Positions 30,501 to 45,500 of a stretch of 64,000 bases of DNA are shown piece after piece. Source of the stretch: Apostichopus japonicus (taxonomy: Eukaryota; Echinodermata; Holothuroidea; Aspidochirotida; Stichopodidae); NCBI RefSeq assembly GCF_037975245.1, contig NC_092571.1, positions 3,204,501-3,268,500 of the forward strand, read 5' to 3'. The notes below the pieces were generated by a model, which was not told the origin of the DNA, ran no database searches, and saw nothing but the letters and a program-made list of their open reading frames with translations. Each line of letters starts with the position of its first letter. Within the stretch, counting starts at the first letter, position 1. Both the position numbers and the translations under genes were made by a program.

Positions 30501-33500
30501 TACACTCTCCAATATCTTAATTTGAAGAGTCAGAAAAAAAACTTGAGTAAAATATTTTCGAAATTTATCGTCCTACTTTTAAAAAGCTTGAAACTTTGAG
30601 GTAAATTACTGATGTCCTTTAGAAATAAGTTGCTAATCGGGTTGAGTGATTCAATGCATCAAGCTAAGAGTCAGAGACCACTCCTCATGACTGCCAGCAG
30701 ATAACTCAATGTCTCTCCACATGTTGTGTGACATGGCCATATTCAACATGAATGTGAGAGAACTATCCAGCAACACGTCTTTATAAACCTAAGTTTAATC
30801 ATAAAACAGTCTTACCACATTCGGTCTCATCTGAACCATCGCTGCAATCCTGTACAAAGTCACACTTCCTTGTGAGAGGATAGCATCCTACCCCATTAGA
30901 GCATGCCAGTCTCCCATCTGAGCAATACTGCTGGGTGTCATCACTGTCCAATGGCGACCCTGGAACAGATCCTCCAAGGATACAGGAAGGCGATAGAGAA
31001 ACATCGTCCACAGATATCTCTCCTTGGATGCCATCTCCAGTTACAGCTTCTAAAGTTATCTGGTTTGTTATAACAATACCAAACACAATTCTAGAGTTAT
31101 CTGGTTTGTAATATAACAATACCAAAAACAATTCTAGAATTGTCTGGTTTTTGTTATAACAATACCAAACAAAATTCTGGAATTATCTGTTTTGTTATAA
31201 CAATACCAAACACAATTCTAGAATTATCTGTTTTGTTATAACAATACCAAACACAATTCTAGAATAAGCTGATTTGTTATAAACATACCAAACACAAGTC
31301 TAGAATTATCTGTTTCGTTATAACAATACCAAACACAATTCTAGTTTATTTACCTAATTCTCAGGGTCTGGTCTCACACCACCAGGCTTTCTAGAATTAT
31401 CTGGTTTGTTATGACAATACCAAACACAATTCTAGAATTATTTGTTTTGTTATGACAAACCAAACACAATTTTAGACTAATTACCCAATTCTCCAGGTCT
31501 GGTATCACACCACCAGGCTTTCTATAATTATCTGGTTTTTGTTATAACAATACCAACACAATTCTAGAATTATCTGTTTTGTTATAACAATACCAAATAC
31601 AATTCTAGAATTATCTGTTTTGTTATAACAATACCAAAAACAATTCTAGAATTATCTGTTTTATTATAACAATACCAAACACAATTTTAGAGTTATCTGT
31701 TTTGTTATAACAAAACCAAACACAATTCTAGAATTATCTGTTTTGTTATAACAATACCACACACAATTCTAGAATTATCTGTTTGTTATAACAATACCAA
31801 ACACAATTCTAGAATTATCTGTTTTATTATAACAATACCAAATACAATTCTAGAATTATCTGTTTTGTTATAACAATACCAAAATAATTCTAGAATTATT
31901 TGTTTTGTTATTACAATACCAAATACAATTCTAGATTAATTACCCATTTCTCGAGGTCTGGTCTCACACCACCAATCTTTTCCCTTAATGTTATACAAAA
32001 TCCAAAATTTTACTGTGTCTTAATGGTGCATACCAACAGAGAATAACTGGATTTTTTTAATTTTGGCAAACTATCAGTGTATACTTCCATAGCGATGAGG
32101 TGATAATATGTCCTTACAGTATTGTAGTGTAGTATATGTTACTTGTAAAGCTATTAGCAGCTGCTTATGATTCAATACATGACTTCATAATCAAAAATCC
32201 AAGTTAACTAGCATTCTCTTCAGTGGAACAGCAATGCCACATGTAGATGATAACACATAAGAACATTTGTTGAGTGTTTTAAAAAAAAAAATAAACCTGC
32301 ACTGTAAAATTCTTGAAATCGGGCGAAAAAATAGAAAAGGGTTAAGTTATTTAGTAGCCTTCCTTTCCCTCTGCACCCTCACTAGAAACAAAGGAAAAGA
32401 ATCCTAAATCTGACAAAACATAAACAGGATATTCTCCATAATATCCATAATTAATTTCATGGTTTCTAAAGAAATAATTGGTGTTTTCCAGAGTATAAGA
32501 ATAATTTTTGTAAAAGACAATTTTTTTTGGCATGACAAATTAAACATTCCTGTATTATCTTTCAAATATGTAAAGACAACTTCTAAAAAAAATTCAGCTC
32601 TTTGAAAAAATTTAAGTTTTCAAAATATCTCAATAGACATTTACTTTATTTTGACATGCATTTGCCAACATTACAATTTATTAAATTGCTTCCAAATTAT
32701 TTTACCAAATAAAAATATCATGACATATCAAAACTTTTTTAATCTGTTGCCCTCATTTTTTCCAACATATTGTTACTGCAAAAATTGAAGCGCAATTCAT
32801 AATAACCTATGTTATAAAGCCAAATATTGCTTAAGAATAAACTGTGCCTTTACTTAATTGAAATAAAAATATGGTCAGTTGCCACATGTGAAAGAAACAT
32901 AAAAAGACGAAAAGAATGCTTGGTTTTTTTTAACTTACGGCATAATTACTGGCAGAATTTGGCAGAGTGACTTCCCTGAGCTGCCACCAGTCTCCTTGCT
33001 CCCCGTTGAGGACATCCACCAACATCTTATAGGAGGATAGATCTGACAGGAATGAGGTCACCATGAAGGCCTGCAGGGAACCAATGTCATCACCATCCAT
33101 ATGGTACCAGAATCTCAACTGTCATTGTAAGTGGGAAAGGAAAGAAGAAGAAGTGTTAATTTCTGACGGTCTGAAAACTAGGGCACCATGAAGCTACTCC
33201 ATTAAAGTTAGGCACCTTGCAGCAGCTCTGAGGATATTGATTACCTGGTCTGGCCAGACCTATCGCTTTGTGAGTATATACCTACCCCAAAGAGTTCACA
33301 CATTTTATAAACTGAGCTGTTGGTACAAACTGATGTGGAAAACATGTCGATGACCAAAATTGTATCAAGAAAACTTCTCTAAAGTAGCTCTCATTACTGT
33401 AACATTATTGAACATGCAAAAAACAAAAACAGCAACACAAACGTTCTGCACATATGAAAATAATCTTATTTCAAATGCTGACCCATAATTCACACTAGCA

Positions 33501-36500
33501 CTAATGTTTTTATATGTATGATATTTTTTTGTCATATAAATTGTACGAATGAATTATATGCTCAGAGGTACGGCTAGAACCCACCTTACAATCTGATGAG
33601 GCAGCAGACACAGTAGGGCTGACGATGCTCGCCCTGTCTCCAGCTTTACGAGGTGGAAAGACTTCTGTGTAGAGGTAATGACCTGGTAGAACAAAAAAAC
33701 AAGCAGGTACATTTGTAGGAGTTTAAGGTAATCATTAAACCTGCATAAAAGTTTAAAGAGGGAAATGATACTGATGGAAGGAAATTCGAGAGGGGATGCT
33801 TTATATTCAAACTTTTCAAATCCTCCCTCCCCCCTCCTTCCCAACAAATATACCCTCGACAACAATTTCACTAACAATGTTTCAATAACTTCTGTTCCTA
33901 ACTTACCTAGTAAAGTCATAACAAGAGGTCGATACATAAAAAAAACTTGAATAAGAAAACTTTGGTGTTGAGAAAAGCACAAATACATACCTTTCCTATT
34001 ATGATTTATGAATAACTGCTGAGTGACCAAACACAAGCCGGCATGATTTAACAATAAACTGCGTCACAAACAGCTATTCTTCTGTCAAAAAATCACTGAA
34101 TTTGGTGCAAGTCAGATATAAATGATTTCTGTGACTTACAAGTCTGAGATGTGCTATGAACTGGCAGCATAACAAAAAGAGACAATTTCGTACCTGCAGA
34201 AGAATCCTGGGTGTGGTCACTGACTGGTCCAGTCCCAGGATTGGCTGAGAGACCAGATCTCAGTGTCCAATCAAACTCATCCATAGCACTCTGTACCCAA
34301 TCACAGGTATCTAACTCAAAATTACATCGAGCAGGGTAGCTTGCTGGGAAAATTAACAACAGGAGACAAAAGCATATTTCAGCAAATTTAAGTGGAAATT
34401 TCTTTTACTGCAAAGAAGAAAACTATGATATACAGCATTGGACACTTATAGTTTTGAATATTATCAGTGAATGTGGGCCGATGAAGGAATAGGGTAGGAT
34501 AGCATAGCAATTCGAAATTGTCTCGAAATTCGAAATTGTCTCAAAATTACATCAAGCAGGGTAGCTTGCTGGAAGATTAACAACAGGAGACAAAAGTGTA
34601 TTTAAGAAAGTTTAAATGGAAATTTCTTTTACTGCAAAGAAGAAAACGATGATATACAGCATTGGACATTTATAGTTTCGAAGATTTTCAGTGAATGTGG
34701 GGCGATGAAGGAATAGGGTAGGGTAGCATAGCAATTTTGGTCCGTAGGAAGTCTGGGGCAAAAGTTAGTCAAGCTATTTAATGACCTCAGGAATATAATT
34801 CCTGGACACATCAGATGAGCTATAATGCATCACATAGTGAATTTTGCTCCTCTTCCTTCTTGAGGTACAATTCTTGCAAATATTGGTGAACAAATCCACA
34901 AAACCATCTCAAAAATGGGGACAAGTAAAATTAAGGCTTGAAATGTTTCCACAAATGTTACCACAATTAGCTTCATCTGAGTTGTCTCCACAGTCGTTGC
35001 CATAGTTACAGACTTTGTCCATCGGGATGCAATAGCCTGAATTGCAGGTGAACTCGTTCAATTCGCAAGGTTCTCCAGTTAAGACTGCCAAGGTGAAAGC
35101 ATATACATGATATAATTTTGATACCACAAATGAACATATTCCTTATGGTCATGCACTTGCAAGGGGGTGGGGGGAGGGTGATCTAGGATTTCATTTAGGT
35201 ACAGTTGCATGAAATTAGCATATTCTTGTAGTAATCAAGTCATAATGAATTAAAGCAAGTTTCATTTTCGAATTTATTTAATCTTATCACGTCATAGAGT
35301 ATTACCACCTGTATTTCTCAATTCCTTGACCTCATTCAGCGGGTACCTTTATAACAATGAGCTTTCGATCGATCAAACTTACACGATCTCCATGTTCTTG
35401 AATACAATTACGAAAACTCACATTAAGTGATGAGATGAATATTGAAAACAAAAGATTGGATGGCTGGATAAGGTACAAGGGTCATCCCATATGTAAATAA
35501 GGCACCTAACTAATTACACACATCACAAACCAATATTTTGGTATTTGAAACTTAATTTTTATAATGGTAGGTTTTCTTTCTAATGGAGTACGTATTGTCG
35601 TCTCCCAATTCCACCATTGAGAAAAATGTCACATTTCAAAAATATTTTGAAAACATAAGGAATCAGTTGAAATTTAATCAAATCACATTAACGAACAAAA
35701 ATCACATTTAAAGGCATAATTCTGTGCATTAAAGGGTGTGAAGACTCGCGCACAAATAAACATGTCATGCCGGTAATCTGATCTAGTTTCGTATGAGGTG
35801 TAACAGAAGTATTAGACACCACCATCGATCCCAGAAAATACACACACAGCTTGCTACCGTCGGTAATTAGACACTAGTGTACAGTCAATACATATAGCTA
35901 CGGTCAATACCCACAACACAGTGTACATTGCAGTGATGGACATCTCAGGTCTAGATAAAAGATAACAAGGTATCTTGTTTCATTACTGTCTGCATTTTGT
36001 AGCAACAAGAAGAAAACGTCATTTGAAAGCAACGGAAAGTTAACTTTTTCAGAGCGCGGCACACGGTTTGGGGCGAGTCTTCAATGCCTTTAAAATGCTC
36101 TCATATGTTAACATGTATTAGAGAAAGATTAAAACTGATCTTCTTTGGCAAAGCAATTACACCTCATTATTCCTATGCAGTGATGAAAAGATAACCTGTT
36201 CAGAAAATTTCTCTACTTTGTGATTAACTGATTGTCTCACCTGGTGGAGCGCAGTCTACAAAGGAGATGTCATCAACAGACACATCGCCCCGGAATGATA
36301 TACCTCTCACAGCCCGGATTCCCATCTAAAATATTCAATTGCATATTCATGAGACAAAAAAAAAAGATGTGATCAATTGCAGAAGGAATTACAGTACAGT
36401 AAGATGGTGGTTTCAACTAGTAAAATAGAATACTTTAAATGTAGCCTCACTGCATACAGCATGTATGCACTATACGTAATACACAAATGATAAAGTCATA

Positions 36501-39500
36501 CTAACAAATATGAATTAGTATCAAGCACAAATACTATCGTATCATATATTTTAAGAATGTATTAGAATCAAGCCATTACAGAAGGAAATAACAAATTTTA
36601 TGAAGGCATTTCTTTAAATTTTCACCTAAACCCAGTAAAGGCCTCTGATATGATCAGCACAATTGTTGAATAGAATAGTGAGTTAGCAGTGGGTGGAGGA
36701 ATGAAGGAATAGAAAGATCTAAAGTTGATAAACCAGGAATGTACACTGTATGGTCACCTTAAAATTCTCCATCACACCAATGTTGATAACTTCCGTTTTC
36801 CATTTGTTCTTACTTGTCCCACCGACTCTGTACCACAGAATCTTCTGTTCGCCGTCGACCTCTGAGTAGACTTGAAGAGAGTCCTGATCGGGACCGTACA
36901 TATGATAATAAAACTGCATGTAGCAGCCAGGTCCAGTCTGTGATATAGTAGGTGTGTGCACCCTTGCTATGTTTCCAAATTCTCCGGGGGAACTGTCAAC
37001 ATGAAGATACCAACCTGGAAAAAAGAATTCAAAGAGCAAACATAAACATTGACATGGTAAACTTTAAACCATGCGTTTGTACAGTATTATAATTACTTAT
37101 ATAACAGATTACTTTGTGGTCGTATACATGTGGAAACTCTACATGGGCGTACCCTGAATATGTGCAGGGATGTGCTCACGCCGGGCGGCTGCACCCGGCA
37201 GTTATGAATGTCGCCCAGCACAAACAGTACTTAAAAATTTCCGCCCGACACTTTTAGTGATGATTAATGTAACAAATTTTACGTGTTCTTGCTTTTCAAG
37301 ATCAGTATCGTGAACGCCTTATACAGTAACTCTGAAAGCTTCATGAAACACGATATACATATATATGTATATAAATTTGGATGTTTATTGAAACTTTGTG
37401 CAGAAGCTCCTGAGTGCTAACAACAAACTAACAACAGAATTCTTTCAAACTTACCCAAGTCTGTCCCTAATGTGTGGTCCACTCCGGGTCCAAAGTCGCC
37501 TGCGTTGGGGTCATTAGCCTGCTCTCTCAACCACTGGAAGAGAGGCAGGATGTTTATATCATCATCGTCCATGACTGATGGAGATTGGGCTTCAGACGTC
37601 TCCCAGTTACATGTGTCACTCTCAAAATTACAGAAAGTCTTGGCTGTGTAAAAAAAGGAAATTTAATGTTTCTCCAAAAAAGGTGTGCTTTAGACTTAAA
37701 ATAACAAAATGATGGCAACTGTATAGTTTGATGATCAACAGAAGATGACTGATCATACATTAAGCATAATATCATACAGTTGATCATACAGTAAATCATT
37801 CATAAGATCATACGGTATGCCTGCTTAATGATATTTTCAAGCATAAGTTCAAATGAAAATTGGCCATAAATGGATAATAAGATGCCACATAGAAAAAAAA
37901 TGCCATATTGAACACTCAATTATAGATTCCCTAGTCAGTAACTTTGAAGAGTTCATAACAATGGCTTGGGTGATTCTCTCATTTGCTTATGGGTGAGGAA
38001 AGAAGTACAATCAAATCTCTGATTTATATTTTGATATAGATTTTTGTCAAATAATTGGATCTTACCACAAGTAGCTTCATCACTTCCTCCCAGACAATCC
38101 ATCTTAAAATCGCAGACTAGTTTGATGTCGATGCATCTCTCCTCGGTGGCGCAATAGAACTCGGCTCCTTCCTTGCACGAGGGGTGCAGAGTCGTAGTCT
38201 TGCGTGTAGTCGTGGCGATGATAGATGGTGTTTGGGTTGGTAAGCTAGCTGCGAAATAATAGGAAGAGTAGAAAAAGCTGCATCAATCAAATCATCAAAG
38301 ACATGAAATGATGCTGGGTTTTACAGAATTCACAATGTGTGAAAAATATTGCCATATCTCAATTACCTGTGAAGAGCTATAAATTTACAAAATGAAATGA
38401 GGTGAACCTTGTTTGCAGACGTTGATTCTGCAATAAAATTCTAACAGATTTACACAAAATTCTTTGCAGGATTTGAGAGATAAATTGTTGAGGAGAGGAA
38501 AAATCCAATACTTACCACTAGTGAACTGACATCCAGGACTGAGGGACACATCATCGATCGCCATATCACCGAAAAATCCATCCCCGGCCACACCCTGGAT
38601 AACAATCTGCACATACTGTAATCCAAACAGAATAAAAAAAATGAATATCTAGGAACCCTTTTAGAAGACTTTCTAGACTGTATCACAATCTAAGAAACAT
38701 ATGTAGTTGATGGTGTATATTTAAGGTTTTCAGATACTTTATCTTTCCATCAATGGCCAAGTGGTGAAGCTCTTGAATGTCGCAAAGGTTTACACAAAAT
38801 GCTTTTTTTAAAAGCCATTGCTGTCACATTCTAAATCATATTTAACAGATTACTGGTTTTTAGACTAATTTCAGTTACTGTACTTACAAATGTAGGCTTT
38901 TTACAAGAAGTTAACAACAATTAATACCAGTTAACAGTTACCATAATGTACAGCCTTACAGCAATTTTAATAGGTCTTAAGCCTCAGTCTAGTTAAGTAG
39001 GAAGGTCCACTAGCAACAAACTAATTCACAAGACTTGAGTGGATTTTGAAAAATATTCATGAATATCTTTATGTAGCTAGATGAAAAGTTAATGATTATC
39101 ATACACAGAACAGAACAAAATTTGCAACTTTTTACACCATTGCAGTAAAAGAAGTATTCAGCACTCTTTGACCTATATAGTACTTATTAAGAAATGTCAC
39201 CCAAGAGAGAGAGCCTTGGTATGAAGAAAACCAAACAATTTGTTCCACTCTTAATCCCAGTCCAGTAGCATCCTTACAACAGCAGGACTAAAATAAAAAC
39301 ATGTGCTCCACATATAGTACTAAGGAAGCATGTTTAACCTATACAGCACTGGTAATACTCCACTTATGAATTTTCATATCACATTCTAATGACCAACTCA
39401 ACATCACAATAAATATTCATGAAAATGTCATTAGACTTCATTACAGATGATCTAATATGTAAGGGTTTTCTTACCTGGTATGTAGAGGTTAGAGGAATTG

Positions 39501-42500
39501 ACACAGCTTGCCTCTTCCAATAGTTGCCTTCATTTCCTGACCATTGCCAAAGGGTCAAGTCCTCACTGACCGTGTCCCGGTAAGGTCGAAGGTATACACT
39601 CAAGACATCCACATCATCACCATACATGTGATAGTAAAACCGTAACTGCAAATGAAACAGTACTACCCTGATAAAGTTATCACGGTGACATATCTGAATT
39701 TACAGTATAAAGGTTGATAATTACATCATCATCATCATTATGAAAAGAATCAAAACCTTTCATGCTGTAGCTATATCTATATGGACAGCTACTATTACTA
39801 ATAACACATTAAGATTTTCACCTGTTTTTCACCTATTGCATTATGTTATCTTTAACCTTCAGGTAATCAGGATAGAGTAATTCCTTCATCTTGCCCTGTG
39901 TAAAAGCTTGAGCCTTTGAGTTTGGAAATCTGAAAATTTGTATCAGTTTTCAGTTAAATGTTGAAATTTCCAAAATGGCATCGAGTATATTTTCATAGGA
40001 AAAAACACATGCCAGACTTTGCGTAAACTGCGCATTGCACCATGAGACTGGGGCAAAAACATAATGTGTAGAAATGTGCTATTGAAGCCTTTTGTGAGCT
40101 TATGGCAGGCCTACATCTTCACACTAAATTTGGTATGACAACTATGCTATGCAAAACTGGATAAATTATGTGCCTAATTTTGTGTTCAGTAAATAGCATA
40201 TATCACTATTCATTTCAACTCAAATCATCTACCACTGTGTAACCATGTTTTCATGTAGGCCATCACTTTCCTTCAAAATTCTGAATGCAAAATGTGGGCC
40301 TATGATTGTTCATTGGTCTTAGACTTAATTGCTCATGCCTCTCATAATCATTGATGAAATAAAAGTGCTAAATGCCGAATTACAAAATCAAAATAACAAT
40401 AAAGGCCACAATATATCTAACCTAGGCTGAATGAAAAAGTGAGTACTTATGTCATAATGAAACTGTTGGTGGAAAACATTTGTACATGTGTAGGCTAGGC
40501 AACTTATAAGATGTAGGCCAATGCCTACACTAGAGTATATCGAAATTCATATTCTCCCAACACAAGAAGGCACCAATTGCTCATGACAAGCCTACCGGCT
40601 TAGAAAACTGTAGTTGGTTAGGCCTATATACCCAATGACCCGTCATGAATTGTTCTATAGCCTACAGTACTAAGCTTACTGGCTGTAGCCTAGACTGGGG
40701 TCTAGGCTAGCCCTCTATTTGCTAAGTATACTGAGGCTAGAGTAGAGTTGTAGGCCTAGCCGGCCATGGAACTTAGAAGTAGAACTTAGATTAGAAGTCA
40801 TGTTACGTAATTGTTAATGTTAGGTACCGTTTCTGCCAATGTTAGTTTCCAGCATACAAAAACGTTAGTATCAGCCACAGACATGATGGCACGAGAGATC
40901 AACAAAACAAAACAGTTTTGTAACCTACTGTATAGTGAAACGTTGGCCTAGGCTAACTCGAACGGTCGGAGGTATACACTTTGCTTAGGCCAGGCGCAGA
41001 AAAGGCTTTCACAAACTTTGGGTAACGGTATCGGTCTAGGCCTACTACATGCAATACACAACTTCAAAGAATTCCGAAAGCAGTTCACCTAGGCAAAACT
41101 TGCCCAACATAAATATGACTAAAGTTAGAAACTGGCTAAAAGCAGCTCAACCTGCATGTCAACAAACCTGACAATCAGAACTGGCCTGAACATCCACAAC
41201 TGGGCTGACTAGTTGGGCTCGTCCAATGTAGGAAGAAATGTCAAGAAAGAGAAAATAACCTGCGGAAAAATTGGTACGGTCTAACAGTTGTCATTTGCAT
41301 GGAGACTAACATAACAATTAAGATTGTATCGATTTCAATCGTGGAAGAAACAAAAACCTTTTACAGAAAACTAATTTTATGAAAGAAAAACATTGACGTG
41401 TTAAATCTTTCAATCGGAAAATCAGCAATTCTTTAATTCTCATTTCACTTCAGCCTAAATAGACATTTTTGCGATTTCAAGGCTGCATATAGTCTGTATT
41501 CATCATCTTTTGATGAATATAATATAAATTTTACATAACTATAGGCATGTGGTTGTTTATTAGGGAAATGGTCAACATAAACCCCTAAAAATTCGACTTT
41601 AAAATCAAAACTTTTCGAAATTTCAACTTTAACATACTCATTATTTCGACCTTAAAAACTCAAAACTAAGGCTGATAATCCCAAAAGTTCGAATTATAAT
41701 CTGTTCAAGAATTGAAGTGGAAATTACGACTTATCAAGTTAAAAATTCAAAATTTCGAGATTAAAAAGTCGAAAATATGTTTGAGAGTAAAGTCGAAAAT
41801 TCGAGATTTAAAAATTTCGAAACTGACTTTTTAAAGTTGTTTTAATTTAATCATGACCCTAATAAATCACAGTACAAGGCTAACTTAGCCCACTTGCTTC
41901 CTAGAAATCACTGAGCTATGCTACAAAATCAAACAATGGTCGCTTAATGGTCGTTCATGGTCAGACTCCTATCAACCATTTTACCACAAATCTCAACGCG
42001 TGTATTATCATTACCCCCAGGAATGCATTTTCTTAAACTTTACAAAGTTGTGTCCCGCTTACATTGGTGTGTAAACTATATGTCACTTTCACCAGACAAT
42101 CGGATGACATATGATAACCTTAACTGTGATGCTATAAGAGGATATACTTTTCTTATAATATCAACAGGTATATAATTATATATCTTTCAATTTTGCTCTG
42201 TGGTTTTGTTTTAACCCTTATTCATATTTGTTTTGATAGTAGGCATATACCGCAAAAATAAGATATAAGTAATATATAGTTTGTAACGGTCTTGAGACAA
42301 AATGGTTGAAGCATGAAAAAGATGCACAATTCCGATATATGGGTGAAATAATTCGTGATAGTGCCTCAAAATATACAACTGACGTTTCCTTCTTTCACAC
42401 GAAAAATGGCTAAAACTTACCTTTCAAACAATACAGTATTGTCACTCATTGCAGATGCCAGCTACATAGATTTTTTTCATTTGTTACAGTGCAGCTACTT

Positions 42501-45500
42501 CCCTTTTTCCCCATTTGTTACACTAAAGTTCAAATAATCTACTTGGGGAAATAATGTATTACGAACTATCGATATATATTGTCGACATTTCGTCCACTTC
42601 AAGGCACACACACCTTCGTAGGTTCCAGTAGTATGGTCACGTGATGGTCCTCCGTTAAAGTTGCTAGTTGGGCCTTTAAACCAACTCCAGTCAATTTCAT
42701 CAAGCTGGCTTTCTTGAGACCACTGACATAAATCATCTTCAAAAGTACATAAATTATAGCCTTGCGATGCTGTTTGAGAAGAAAGGCAGGTATATATCTG
42801 TTGTTATATTAGTTAACGATTTCACCTCACCGGCACCAGTATAGAATGTAGCCTTAAAAGACTACTGGCACCAGTTGAGTGTAGCCTAAATGATTCATTT
42901 GTTAAATCTGGTTTGTCATCTCATCAAGAATAGTGGAGTGTATAAACGTCCGTATAATTACCCATAATTTGTCATATCTTCTATGGTAACTATACTAACT
43001 ATTAAAATGTCTATTCAATAATGCATTGCTTTTCTAACAATCACAGGCAAAAGTTTAGCTCACCTTTTTAGACAATTCAAAAACGGAAAAAGTTTCCAGC
43101 GCCCAACCTGAGTCATATGATGTAACGAATGAAGTTTTTTAGAGGAATCATAGTCCGCTCGTCGTGTTCATAGTAATATTTTTAATATAATAATATGAAT
43201 TATTACATAACATAATATAATAATTATATATAAAAATATGTAATTGGTGTTACAATTGCTTATTAAAACATAATCAAAGTCGCAAGTAAGATTGGTGGAT
43301 TCTAAATTTAAATAGAAATAAAAGTCATATTCCAATTGTTAGGTTATACAACTACTTTTGAATTCATATTCCCATTGGTATTAAGAATGAAGTCATTATA
43401 ACGTCATAAAGTTTACTATAACTTACAACAATATGCAGTATTTTCATCAGATGCATCACCACAGTTATCAGCCATGTCACACAGATATTCCTTGTCGATG
43501 CAGACGCCATTATCGCATCTGAACTGTGACGTAAAACATGAGGTAGTTGATGGATTAGGGAGGGCGCAGTTCTGGAACTCGATGTCATCCAATGCTGACT
43601 TTCCTCTGTAAAGAGCACTACGTCGTTTACGAAAAACGATCTGAAGAAGATATAATAGAAACCACATAAAATATGACAAATATATAAATATGCTACAAGC
43701 ATTATGTCACCATTTTCCTTTTAAATATTAGTCATCAATAATACATTTAATTCATCTAAATATTGAGCATTCCTCAATGTTGGTGAACAACTGTCAAACC
43801 CACAACGTTGTACTTTTGAAAAATCATTGGCAATTTGTGTTTAATACTTTGATCCAATCATGACTATCTTAAAGTGAAGACAAGTTAATACATTGTTGCA
43901 AATAAGGGAGGGGATGGGAAGAGGACGGGGTTGAGGGGAGGGGTGTCTATCTACTGGCAAGTAATGCAAAGGAGTGTTAGCTCAGTGGTTAACGTCGGTG
44001 CCTTTCAATCGTAAGGTCCCCGGTTCGAGTCACTCCCAGATTAATGTATGTCGTCCAGTTACAGAGTTGTTGACAATTAACAATTCATAATCATGGACTT
44101 CGGTCAGCTTGCGGCTTTGATAAGCCAATGAGGCTTCTTCGCGAGTTCCTGCTTGCAGGAGGATCTAAAATACATACATACATACAAATTGATAATTGTA
44201 TCACTTATCATGCATTAATAACATATGGCCTAACAAGTCTCAATAAGTGTCTTAATACGATTTGCTTAGCTCAGCGAACGGGAGCCAGTAAGTTGCTTGT
44301 AAGACACCCATGATTGGTCCCATTCCTTGGCAATGCACCCTTTCAAAACTCTTGAGCAATTCATTTGATTTTTGTTTTACCTGGAAAGGATCAACTCTGC
44401 GTCCAATTCCTGCTTCTTGTTGATTCCATTCTCCATCTAAACCTCTCCTAAACTGCCAGATGGATGTTTCCTCCATGGATGCTACATCTCTTAGGTAAAC
44501 CATCACCTGACCTTGTCTCAACCCATCAGAGAGGAAGTAGAATGATAAGATACATTCCTCGTTGGTATTCTGTAACACATCAGTAACTAGTACTGCCTCA
44601 TCGTTAGCTGTGCCTTCACTGTGTGTAATGTAAGTATAATAACCTAAAGAAAACAGCACAAAATGAAGAGCGTTTACTCCGTTCAATGAATGATGGAGAC
44701 AAAAACATGATTCATGTTTACTTTACAATTAATATAGGAATCAGTTGTTGAGAGTTAAGATTACGTAATGTCACAGTTAGCAAAAACAATGACAACAACA
44801 AACAAACATCAACGACACCACAATACAGGCATCTATCCATGCATGCTCACTTTTATTGTTAGAAATGTTATACACAAAAGATTGTCTGATTGTAGGCGTA
44901 GCTTTGAATTGACTGATTTCTAGCTTGGTATCCATTTTTTTCTTTTCTGTTCAATTCTGTTTCTTCTGCTTACCCTTTCTTCAACTGTAACTCTTTTTGC
45001 ACATTCGTGTTACATTACATGATTATATATCTCTGATTAAATGTGAATATTATACTATACAGTAATCGACACAAACTTTCATATTCAATGAAACACTCAC
45101 AGAGGATTATATAAATAACCGTCATATTGTATCAAACACTTAAACTGAATGACGTCACACTTTTGAGGTAGGATAAGTATGCATGGTACCACCCTTGGAG
45201 GCAGAGATTCAGTATGATACGACCACACCAACAACAGCAGCTGTCAGGGCTGCACAGAGCTGGTAATAGGCCCAGGCCAGATGGGAAATGTAGACTCATA
45301 GTGGCCCCCTTTAAAATTCGTAGGCCCATGCCAACTGGCCCACCCACTCCCACTCTGCTCTAGCCTGGCAGCGTTAACAGCAACATAACTTTATCAGCAC
45401 TGCTACAATACATTAACAGAGATATTAAACTTCATTACATACCTAATTGTGAATTCAAGGTGTGGTCGTTGTTTGGAGCAGATAACCTCTCGGAGACTGT

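Noticed and set aside
33554-34054. 166-codon minus-strand ORF
   Set aside because: It overlaps MAM exon 24 in another frame and shows no domain; the exon frame is supported by phase and MAM homology.
37150-37270. Possible hAT-type end (CAGGGATGTGCTCACGCC)
   Set aside because: No matching opposite terminus or target duplication found.
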